Positions 26,901 to 35,136 of a stretch of DNA of 51,853 nt are shown here, in pieces. Made by a program: the position numbers and the translations under genes. The notes below the pieces were generated by a model, which worked only from the letters and a program-made list of their open reading frames with translations, searched no databases and was not told where the DNA came from. Every line of letters begins with the position of its first letter. Position 1 is the stretch's first letter. Source of the stretch: Phoronis australis (Eukaryota > Phoronida > Phoronidae); NCBI GenBank assembly GCA_002633005.1, contig NMRA01000059.1, forward strand, positions 171,939 through 223,791, given 5' to 3'.

Positions 26901-29900
26901 ACAGACCAAATAATGACAATGGAAACCATAGACAGACCAATTTATTATAATGAAGACCAGATACATACCAAATAACCAGAGACAAACAACCCAGACCAGA
27001 GACAATTGATGATAAAGCCAGACGAGCCTTCATCTCTCTTCCATCTTCCCTTTGACATTTGACCCCGAACACATACAAACTAACCTGGGTAGAGTTCAAC
27101 AACTGTATCGTGGCTTGGCGAGAAAAATAGAACCCAAATCACATGCTCTCACAGAAAATACACGGTGATATCCCGTGGAATCTCCCTTTTCTAGTGAGGA
27201 ACTACACATTACTGAACTTGAACCTGGTTCATGGTTAGTTTTGATACTTGTTGACAGCATTATTGACCATAGATATTGACTGCTAGCATGAGACAATTCT
27301 CAGTTGTTGTGGGTTCACTACAAAAACATGATATGCTGACAGTGTTATTGACCACAAGTAACCCAACTAGTCAGGTATCTGACTGTCCCAGTATGCACCT
27401 TCCAGCTCACTTTTCTTCACCGTGTTCAGTGTTTGGCCATTGATGGAGCTAACACAGACCTTTCATGGTCAAGAGGCAAAAGACCCAAGTTTTAATTCAA
27501 ATTACAATTATGTAGTCCCACACTAAGTTTGCTGTTAGAACTTCGTTTCAATATATATATATATATGTATATGTATATGTATATGTATATATATAATACC
27601 AAGATAAACATGCAAAATAAAATGCAGTGAGTTATTTGAACAATTGTTTCATGTGCAATAGGAAAAACTGTTTACACACTTGGAGAATTGTTTCCCTTGG
27701 AATTCTAAAGACTAGAAATGCAATAAAACCAAACTGATAGGCAGACCACTGGCTGATTGGATCAATCAATGGAGGACGGTTGAGAAAATAATTTGGTCTC
27801 AGCTCCTTACTTATGGACGTAGTCCCTTCGTTATCATGGTCTTTTCAAGCATACTTTAATTTAATCCGTCTAAATCGCCTTTCCAGTACATTTTAAATTC
27901 TAGTAATCTGGAAAGACCATTTAGTCCACAATTCTAAATCCATAGTGCAAAAGGACTTTGAGTGCAGCCAGAGTGAAAAATGAAACTGTGTGACTCAGTG
28001 ATAGTTAAGCTACCTGGAATTATGGTAAAACCCAGCATAGAATGATAAGTTGTGATCAAGGAGTGTAGTCTTGTGATCGTGACGGTAGGCAGTGTTAACA
28101 TGAACAGGTGATCTTGAGAACAGATCCAGCAAGGTCAGGTTCAGCCTACTAGGCTAATAATGGGTGACTTCAATTTACCAGATATTGTTACAGCAACAAC
28201 AGCCCCACTTGTAGATAAGTATACACTCAGCTTCATGAACTGCAGGTAGTCAAGTGGTCCCCTCAGTAAGTAAACAGCCATCCTCATAAACTGCTTTCTG
28301 CTCTGTAACTATTCAGACCCATAACTCCTAGGTGCTACACCAGGTGAAATCTCCCATTGAATATTTAATAACACAAACTGACACTATAGATCAGTACTAC
28401 TGATAGATAATTCATAAAACATAAGAACCCCTCAACAACTCAAAGCACAGCAGCGTGAACAAATATAGGAAACATGAACCAATATAGGAAACATGAACAA
28501 CTATAGGAAGCACAAACAATTTACAAATATAGGAAACATGTTTCTCACATTTTTTAATGTTTGCTTCTCAGAGAGCTAAGTTGACTTTAGATAACAGTTC
28601 AGCTTGCATCTTATACACAAATAATTGGATCTCGCTGCAACTGTGCAGTAAAATTCTAGCACCAAAGTACAATATGCTAATTATATGAGTGTAGTTTAGG
28701 TACTTTGGTATAATACTTAGCACAATCAGTCACCAGGCACTACAGTATGAATACATATACACAACCAGACCTTGGCTGTAGCATGAGTCATTCAATCTCC
28801 AGAGGCAGAAAGCCATTACCAACTTGTGTGACAATGCAGTACTTGTAAACTAACAAGTATGAAGTGTGCATAATGTTTCAAGCATCATATTAATTCAACT
28901 CAATGAAAACAACAGCCACAGAAGACAAACAAAACTTATTTTAAAAGAGACTAGAAACCATTGTAGTGTGAGAACCTTAAACAAAACGAGATATCTCAGC
29001 AATAAGATTCATGTGTGTTCCTCAAACAAAGGGATTGCTAGCTAGTCTTACATCAAATGACATAAAGGCATTCAATAATGAGTATTGTACAAAGATGGCC
29101 TTCAAAGAAAACAACAGGCCAATGTAGGGGAGGTTAACAGTCAACTGATCATTAGTGGCAACATGCAGTTAGGCATAAAAGTCAATCTCATGAAACAACA
29201 GTTACACAACCTGTTACAACTGCCAGACAATCATGGACATAGACTGGCAACAAAAGTACTGGACATTGACTGGCAATAAAAGTACCAGATATTGACTGGC
29301 AATAAAAGTGCTGGTACAAGGACAGCTCTGATGTTAGACACTTCAGTCATTTAAAACTGAATTCTGGCAGTGAAAATTTTGACCTATACTTTCATATTAC
29401 CCTCAAATCTAAAGCCTGTCAACAAACTGGTTAAAATGCTAACCTTTTTACTAACACTTTTGCCAACTACAAAGACACTAGAAATGTGAAAGGTCGCAAT
29501 GGTCACCTTTGTTAGCTGTTAGCAGGAGGTTAGAGTTATCTCCAAAATGCTNACATTCTTCACTTGTTGTTGAGCTGTCAGCTGGTCAGGCATAGTAACT
29601 CTACACAGTCTGTATATGATTGGATTTTTTGTTTCCCAAAAAGAATTCAAAGATAGCAGTGAGTGGTAAGACTACTGGCTTAATTATGGTTAAAACATTT
29701 AGTGGTATCAGTTTTATTTGTAAGGTCATTAGATTACTTCGTCTGTCATTGATTCAGTTGTTTGGGACATGGATTGAACATGGTGTTTCACTTACTTACT
29801 CGTGTTTTTAACCAATCCACAGTGGTCTCGTGTTGTTCTTTATATCTGGTTAGTTTAAAAAACGTAAACTAAGACATTAATATTATTTAACACCTGAAGC

Positions 29901-32900
29901 ACAAGGTGGGTCATTTTTTTTCTTCAATTTTTATGATCTCTTGCTTGATTACCCTGGAAACAGACTTGGACATATTTGACAGTGATGTTGTCACTGGCCC
30001 TGACCAAAGTTATTCTAGTTGAAAACTAACATGGCCATCAAGAGGTGTAGTCACTGTTATGAGCCAAATGTACATTCTAATAGGCTGATATTAAAAATAA
30101 ATTGACAGAGTACACTGGATAAGTCTTGTCATTTGTTGCAAAACCATAAGTATGGTATCATTCATTCACAATAGGGCCTCTGAAGTTTGCTTAAAACATG
30201 CATCTGTCCACAGTTGATTTACTGAGCCAGTATTGTTCAAGGAAATTGAAGTGTATACACAAGTGATTAATTGTCCTTGACATGCCTAATGACTATCTTC
30301 ATGTATTCTCAAACTGGCTATTTGTTACCTTTTTCTTGTTTCCTCTAAAATGGAGTGATTTTCAGTTTTGAATCCTTATCACTGAGTATCTTATTAATTA
30401 AAAATATTTTATAAGCCATCACACTGCCCCCTTGTTCTAGTAAGTCAGTTTAGTATAGCTACATCTGATATTCTGAGCCTGTCCACAGTGACGATAGTCA
30501 GTTTAGTATAGCTACATCTGATATTCTGAGCCTGTCCACAGTGACTATCCAAATGTCACTGAGCCATGAGAAGCTGTATCCAACTAGGGTCTTAAAGGCT
30601 GTTAAGAACATTTTGAGTTTGTCACCATTCTCCAGTGAGTTTGGCTGTAGATTTGCCCAGGACAATATTTTCCTACTTTCTGTTGCTTCTGAGCAATTGA
30701 AACGTTCTGACAAATTTTGCTCCAGCAATCCTAAAGCTACAGAAAAGCGAAAAAATCATCAAGGGGACTATAATTAATACACCCAGGTCTGCCAGCTCTG
30801 CTAATATACCACGGTATAACTTCCAATACAGCAAATGGTTACATACTATTCATATATATATATACAATCGTGTACTAAAAGAATATCTACGTGGTGCATG
30901 AAATTGAACTTTTCAGGTTCAAAACGGTTTTTAGTGTGTAAAAATTATGAAAGTCAGGGGTTACACAAGTGTTTGCATCATTGCATGACTGCTTGTTTTA
31001 CTGTGAAATGATTCATTCATGAACTTGAGAGGGTATGTGTGTCACCTGCAGTTTTCTGTAATATATACAAATCTATATGACTGTCTTTAGTCCAGCCTAA
31101 CAACTCAAGCAGTCTCTGTGAATTAAATCTCGGTTTTTGAGACTGAGTTTGTAGAACATTCAAAGTTTGTCATTTTCTTTTAATTCCAAAAATAATGTAT
31201 TTAAAGTAAAGTTTTACTTTGGAGAAGTTCAAAGTGCTACTAGGAAATGATGTGCTTGAAAGTTACTAGCCACTCAAGCATCAGGGCCACTGGTGATACA
31301 CTAAAGAGTAAAGACGACTAGAGAAGATATCAGATTGTGTCATAATTTCCTTGCAAAGTTGGCCCATTGTATCTGCAAATCTTCACTAGCCACTTTCTTA
31401 TTAACTCTTAGTCAGTATGATATTGATGAAATGACAATACTTTGTTTATTCTTTGGTTATTTATGCAGCAAGAGACACAGCAGTGTGCAATTGTTTATGT
31501 AGAGATTCACTGTAAACAGACAGCTTCCTGTAGACTGGTCAGTACTAGCCTCCTTCTGGGATTGGAATGTGAGTCGTGCATAAATTTTGAGAAAGGCCTA
31601 TTACCCTCAAATCTAAAGCCTGTCAACAAACTGGTTAAAATGCTAACCTTTTTACTAACACTTTTGCCAACTACAAAGACACTAGAAATGTGAAAGGTCG
31701 CAATGGTCACCTTTGTTAGCTGTTAGCAGGAGGTTAGAGTTATCTCCAAAATGCTGGCATTTTAGCTAGCACTTAATTAACCACACTGCTCACTCCAAAG
31801 GCAAGGATAACAGAGCAATGCTAACCATGGTATTAATCAATCTATGGTCAGACAATGAATGTGTTTTGACATCACTTTTCACTTAAAGTCACTTGGGAGG
31901 TAAGGAAATAAACTAACTGCTGGAGTAAAATGACCCTTCGGGCCAACAGTTCAGTTTGTTTGGCTAAAACGCAATTGTTTTCACCACTGAAACTTTTAAC
32001 ATTTTCACCACTATAGTATTCACTTCACTACTTAGAACTAAAGAATATAGTTTGTTTTTGAAAAAACTGAAGGTTGTGAGAAATAAATGATTGTCTGTGC
32101 ATGGAATATATTTTTGTTAAAAACTTGAAAAGTCATAAGTTGGATGCTTGGCTAAGCTGTTCAATTTTGTATACTTCAATAATAACCTTTCACTCAAACA
32201 TCTTGTGTTTTACTTTTGCTTACAGCTGTGTTCAGATCAACTAAACAGGGATGTAACTCATGCAAGAAACTACAGCAGCGTTATAAAGCAGCAAGTATGA
32301 CGCTACCCCTATACACTATAACACTAACAATAATATAGTCACACTCGCAACATCCGAACAACAAGGTGGGCTGATGGAAAGTTAATACAGTACAGTGAAT
32401 TCTATGTCATGGACAGATTAAGATGACAAACACAGGCGATTCTACACTTAAGCAATGACCATCGCCTCTGTTGGCCAACAGAGGCGATGGTCTTTGCCTA
32501 CATTTATTGTTTCTTTGAAACAGACTAACTAGAAGCTCTGTGAATGCAGAACATTACAACAGGCATTGGACAGCCCAGAAACACAGCTGACATCAGAGAT
32601 CTATGTAAGCGGAGCTGGAGCTGTCGCAGACAGAGAGATCTATATAAGTTTGACATCTGAGCTGATAGTTCAGGTCAAGGTGTGAACATATATATATAAC
32701 AATTCATGTCTAGACAATAATTCATTTAATTCTTCTTGTCTTGACCTGAATTGTCAGCTCAGCTACTATTGAGAACTTAAAGTTTGTAATGAAAGGAAAG
32801 GATTTGATAGTCCTAGTCTCATGGCATCTTAGAAACATTAACAAGTCAGAAGTCACACAGAGGAAGTTGATCAATAAATATTATTCTATATTATTGTTCA

Positions 32901-35008
32901 TAGCACTTGAACATGAACGTGTATTTAGGTACGATGGTATTGCAAAACAACTACTTTCTGGTTGAGCATTAATAGATCACTTAGATTTTCTCAATCAGTT
33001 TCTTAAAATTAATCATTTGCAGACTTTGACAGTCTAATTTTCCAACAAAAAATGACTGCAGAATCTTTTTGAACGATGCTGAATGTTTTTCTTCTTCTTC
33101 AACTACCATAAAAGTATCACTACATGTCAACCCAGAGACAAAAAATTTATTGACAATAGAAAAAGTGCATCAGTGCAGATGAACATTCAAGTACACTGTA
33201 TCACAGACAATGATAGTGATCTCAGCTGGTGATCATGTGATGAAAAGCAGCAACAGAGAGAGCCATAGTATATTGCCTTACCTCGGGGCCCAGGTTCTAA
33301 TCTTTTTACGTTTGGAATTTTCTAGACAAGAGTCTATTGCTCTATGCTCGAGTACATAATAACTTACTTGGATAATTTTTAGTCCTAGTATGCAGTTGAT
33401 TAACCCAAAGCTAAAAGTTCGAGTCTGAACTTTAAATTTCGAGTTTTTGCTTAAGTTTGTATCATGAGTATAAGGGTCATCAAATGCAAACTTATTCGAG
33501 CACATTCTAATAACCACTTATCCTTAGTTAGCACAAGAGTAGCAGAGAAATTGCCGAAAAGAATATCGAGTTCGTTTCGAGTAAAGATTAGAACCAAGCC
33601 GTCATCCAGCCTACATAGCCCTGGATGTAGGCTGGATGCCCTGGGCCCCTGGCTAGGACACCCAATGTATCATTTGGACGGCCACTGTCAATCAGAATTT
33701 CTCCAGTTAGGACACCCATTTTGTAAGATCACTAGGACTACCAATTAATGAAAATTCAGAGATAGTCCAAGAGAGACGTGTTGGCCCTTTCAACTCGGGT
33801 TAAACTATTGAGAAAACAGGTCAATAATTAGTACATGTTTGGTTGCTAAAGTGTCTTCCACTGCAGACTCTGCTTTCAGAGGTCTTGTCATAACTTAGTT
33901 CTTAATATAGGGGCATGGACATTGGTTAACTACAAACTGGTATTTCAGAGCTGTAGTTTCACGTTTCACATCTTTTTTAAAAACACCAAAAGCGAAATAT
34001 ATGTCATTATTTTAAAACTATATTGTGCCACAAGAATATGCTTATTTAAAACTTTTGAGTTTGCTCTCGTTTCATGCTTTTCAATGTGGGTTTTAATGTT
34101 TTAATATGGAAAAGCAACAACACCCAACTGTTGCAGAAAATAAAGCTATTTTTGTAAACTTAAATGTAAAAGCCTTGGCTTACACATTTTTGTAAAAACC
34201 TCACTGTGGTGTGTGGGGGGATTACTGGTGAAATGTGGGGGTAATGCGGCGTTGGAATCATGGATGCCCTGGAATATTGGGAACCCCATTTTTGACACCC
34301 TATTTTCGAAATCCTGGATAAAGCCTGGATTAGAACCCGGATCCAGATACGGCAACAGATGGAATCATACATCACCTTGTCTCAGATACAACCAATTAAC
34401 TAAATGGTGAGTCATCAAGGAAGTTTTCAGTGTCATTAAGTTCATTTTAGCAATTTAGAAATTCAACTAGTACTGACTTTGTAGCAAATTTTATCCTCTT
34501 TAACAAAATATCCACCATGCTGGCCTACTTAGATGAATGTTATTGCTAATGAGTGTAAAACAAACCACTGTCAGTAGTGTCACTGTCAGCTGCGTACAAT
34601 AACTTATTGAATAAGCAATTACTAATAATAGCTGTGCCCAGCTGACACTGTTGACAGTGGTTGAGTTATGCTTTGATTCAGATATATACGCGACCTGTAT
34701 TTATATCAAATGACCCACGCTTGTCGCAGTTGACAGTTAAAAATTATGGAAAACAAGTAACACTAGTTAGCAATACTATGCAGTCAGTACGGGAGAGGGC
34801 AGAGAATGCCAGACAGTGAGAGACAGATCTGAGAGATCAGAGATTAGAGAATAGAAAAAGATGACATGAAAGTCATGAAAGTGAAAACGAAGTTACAAAC
34901 AAGTCAGGGATGTTTACCTGATTTTAAATCGGTGAGCACACAACTCAATACACTTGACAGCAAAAGAAGAATGAATATTCCGTGAAAATCGCTATCCCGA
35001 GTCTCCAT
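8996..35008 (-). CDS. purple acid phosphatase-like type I membrane protein, predicted catalytically inactive
   Basis: Ten coding exons in transcript order: 35008-34918, 33321-33282, 24440-24203, 17221-17108, 14783-14570, 14301-14187, 12497-12300, 11052-10841, 10288-10082, 9183-8996. All junctions are GT-AG and phases match, giving 538 residues. Residues about 10-25 are a signal-peptide core (FILLLLSSVLSCVL). An in-frame TGA two codons before the ATG fixes the start. Residues 45-161 form the N-terminal fibronectin-like domain (ETDPSPKGIHLSLG; TDLDPSRFYKYDV). Residues 180-366 are the metallophosphatase fold (LWYSFDVPGFAHVISFSTEV; QPWIIAVANRPIYCS). Residues 366-477 are the C-terminal domain (YGVLKMVNRTQLTYEE, then YHHGPF). 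A transmembrane helix at 487-506 precedes a basic tail with YAQM (526-529). Five N-glycosylation sequons occur (NIS, NWS, NAS, NRT, NIT). Metal ligands are mostly lost: GNHE reads GMDG, GHRP reads ANRP, HEHSYER reads LEGSVYSR, and GDxG is absent. The function is unknown. The 40-bp second exon is the least certain. Confidence 0.85.
9184..10081 (-). other. last intron of the phosphatase-like gene
   Basis: Non-coding. An AATAAA on the minus strand inside it (near 9675) could allow premature polyadenylation, which would remove the membrane anchor. This is only a possibility. No repeats stand out. Confidence 0.35.
10535..10800. repeat. 36-bp minisatellite, ~7 units
   Basis: Units encode HKPTLPHPIILL when read on the plus strand because 36 is a multiple of three; this keeps a 100-codon frame open (10516-10818). 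It lies within an intron (10289-10840) of the minus-strand gene and is not a gene. Confidence 0.9.
11110..11590. repeat. interspersed repeat with 15-bp inverted pair
   Basis: Lies within the intron 11053-12299. A perfect 15-bp inverted pair tgacttccggttaaa / tttaaccggaagtca lies at 11160-11174 and 11319-11333. The composition is CpG-richer than the flanks (ggccgccacgtccgcc near 11450). Overlapping 76- and 79-codon frames on opposite strands look non-coding. The rest of the intron to 12299 shows nothing recognisable. Confidence 0.5.
12498..13384. other. intronic sequence without recognised features
   Basis: First half of the intron 12498-14186 of the minus-strand gene. Overlapping opposite-strand frames at about 12971-13264 show no family resemblance. 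Nothing else was recognised. Confidence 0.35.
13385..13622. repeat. 38-bp minisatellite, ~6 copies
   Basis: Units run cataaaccttctgtatcatt then cagagcacataacccctg, with point variants. It is intronic in the phosphatase-like gene. Confidence 0.92.
13721..14064. repeat. ~43-bp minisatellite, ~8 copies
   Basis: Units contain gtgacatacatgaggtcata followed by gtcagtatgtttggcatgat. Variants fall into alternating types (catgagg versus cgtgtgg), hinting at two-unit higher-order copying. Confidence 0.92.
15465..16683 (+). mobile_element. modular interspersed repeat, copy II, with palindromic tail
   Basis: Same start (gagcaacgcagagcattg, then aaatgcgcccac) and module order as copy I at 4030-5796, but with fewer units. 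The tail is better preserved: a GACG microsatellite, then a near-perfect hairpin at 16469-16498 with arms atgcgtccacatat and atatgtgggcgcat around aa. It lies in the intron 14784-17107 of the minus-strand gene. No ORF for mobility is seen. Confidence 0.72.
16387..16987. repeat. direct duplication of the element tail joined at a single N
   Basis: Segment 16387-16682 (296 bp) is repeated as 16684-16987 (304 bp), separated only by the N at 16683. The copies differ by two GACG units and a few substitutions. An assembly join of two alleles is the simplest explanation. Confidence 0.85.
17850..17903. repeat. (CA)n / (CACG)n microsatellite
   Basis: A run of alternating ca and gcacgcac units, intronic. 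Confidence 0.95.
20049..22491. mobile_element. 2443-bp non-autonomous DNA transposon with perfect 24-bp TIRs
   Basis: The left end 20049-20072 (ccgtaatcgttcgggttaac plus gccc) is the perfect reverse complement of 22468-22491. Each end is flanked by TA (20047-20048 and 22492-22493), as expected for a TA target duplication (Tc1/mariner/pogo-like or another TA-targeting family). Just inside both ends are clusters of ggttaaccgccca / tttaagcgccca motifs. They run in the same direction at the two ends rather than mirrored. Internal frames (for example 20408-20665 +) are short and show no transposase motif I recognise. Confidence 0.88.
22575..23470. repeat. diverged ~340-bp tandem repeat with recurring gtacgtac motif
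   Basis: Two diverged copies start near 22581 and 22921; both contain ttgttttgagngaaatatta and atatgcacatg blocks. The phrase tagtgtacgtacccc or close variants recurs near 22579, 22748, 22919, 23076, 23225, 23242 and 23449. There is no coding potential. Confidence 0.7.
23376..23417. repeat. perfect 17-bp stem hairpin
   Basis: gaccatcccatacatt and aatgtatgggatggtc face each other across the 8-base loop aagttaca; one more a-t pair extends the stem. It sits in AT-rich intronic DNA. The stem is too short for a typical animal miRNA precursor, so I leave it as a hairpin. Confidence 0.9.
24013..24215. repeat. ~80-bp (2 x 40) minisatellite overlapping an exon's splice donor
   Basis: Units alternate between acttacaacttaccattaca and acttacaatttactgttaca types. 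The last unit runs into exon 3 of the phosphatase-like gene, so the real donor (ACG|gtaagttgtaag on the minus strand, exon end 24203) is one member of the array. Earlier units reproduce the same gtaagttgtaag sequence as decoy donors inside the intron. Confidence 0.85.
26238..26410. repeat. 29-bp minisatellite, ~6 copies
   Basis: Units gagaccagacagagtaactg plus ataatgact repeat nearly perfectly. The array abuts the MITE-like element that starts at 26411. Confidence 0.93.
26411..26883 (-). mobile_element. MITE-like element, copy 2 (opposite orientation)
   Basis: Reverse complement of the element at 2961-3435 over nearly its whole length. Termini gggcttttcatgctgac and cagtatgaaaaggcct form the inverted repeat. 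Shared interior blocks include gcgctactttacgattactt and agatgacaacagtgtcacct. No ORF. Confidence 0.75.
27549..27594. repeat. TA/TGTA microsatellite
   Basis: Alternating atatat and gtatat units, intronic. Confidence 0.95.
29395..29551. repeat. 157-bp exact duplicate (copy 1) ending at a single N
   Basis: Identical base for base, as far as I can read, to 31599-31755. The copy stops exactly at the N at 29552. This is the pattern of contig ends joined without resolving an overlap, so the order of 29553-31598 may not be reliable. Confidence 0.85.
30444..30545. repeat. 53-bp tandem duplication
   Basis: gtcagtttagtatagctaca, continuing to tgtccacagtgac, occurs at 30444 and again at 30497 with no differences except at the join. 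Confidence 0.93.
31599..31755. repeat. 157-bp exact duplicate (copy 2)
   Basis: Second copy of 29395-29551; here the sequence continues normally past the point where copy 1 meets the N. Confidence 0.85.
32453..32497. repeat. perfect 36-bp palindrome without spacer
   Basis: gaccatcgcctctgttgg is followed immediately by its reverse complement (32457-32492). After one mismatch, four further pairs extend the dyad to about 45 bp. It is intronic, with no ORF. Confidence 0.95.
32657..32762. repeat. 23-bp inverted repeat, 60-bp loop
   Basis: ctgagctgatagttcaggtc (plus aag) at 32657-32679 pairs with 32740-32762 with two mismatches. The loop is AT-rich and contains an (at)n stretch. Confidence 0.85.
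33603..33638. repeat. perfect 14-bp stem, 8-base loop
   Basis: catccagcctacat and atgtaggctggatg flank agccctgg. It lies in the first intron of the phosphatase-like gene, which otherwise (33322-34917) has no recognised feature apart from the imperfect hairpin at 34561-34663. Confidence 0.9.
34561..34663. repeat. imperfect long hairpin
   Basis: aaccactgtcag...gtcagctg at 34561-34592 pairs with cagctgacactgttgacagt (34639-34658) and ggttg to 34663, with a bulge of about 6 bases. The centre is AT-rich. Confidence 0.6.
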
Positions 35009-35136
35009 TGTTCACAAGTAAGCTATAAAATGTAGCATATCGACTCACACAGAAGCCAAATGAATCATAAACTAAAAACCGGAAACGTTCTTGTGTGTCA
35101 TTTTTCCGCTAGGAGCGCTACTTCTCAAGATCGAAG
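35009..35136. promoter_or_regulatory. putative bidirectional promoter
   Basis: Only 128 bp separate the start codon of the minus-strand phosphatase-like gene (ATG at 35008-35006) from that of PSMD9 (ATG at 35137). An ETS-type core ccggaa lies at 35079-35084; such sites are common in head-to-head housekeeping promoters. No strong TATA box is placed for either gene. Both 5' UTRs must be very short or overlap. The shared-promoter role is inferred from spacing. Confidence 0.7.

Larger units (their letters stand above)
24441..33281 (-). other. 8.8-kb intron of the phosphatase-like gene
   Basis: This is the second intron in transcript order. No additional exon is required by phase. Apart from the repeats listed separately, 24441-26220, 27600-29390 and 30550-31590 show no recognisable gene. 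Short degenerate repeats occur at about 28450-28530 (ataggaaacatgaac units) and 29235-29315 (attgactggcaataaaagt units). A TA-rich tract lies at 30853-30866. Confidence 0.6.

Noticed and set aside
27077-27102. Possible 18-bp exon (minus strand, between AG and GT) of the phosphatase-like gene
   Set aside because: Its length is a multiple of three, so it cannot repair the phase gap between exons 1 and 3; the 40-bp candidate at 33282-33321 does.
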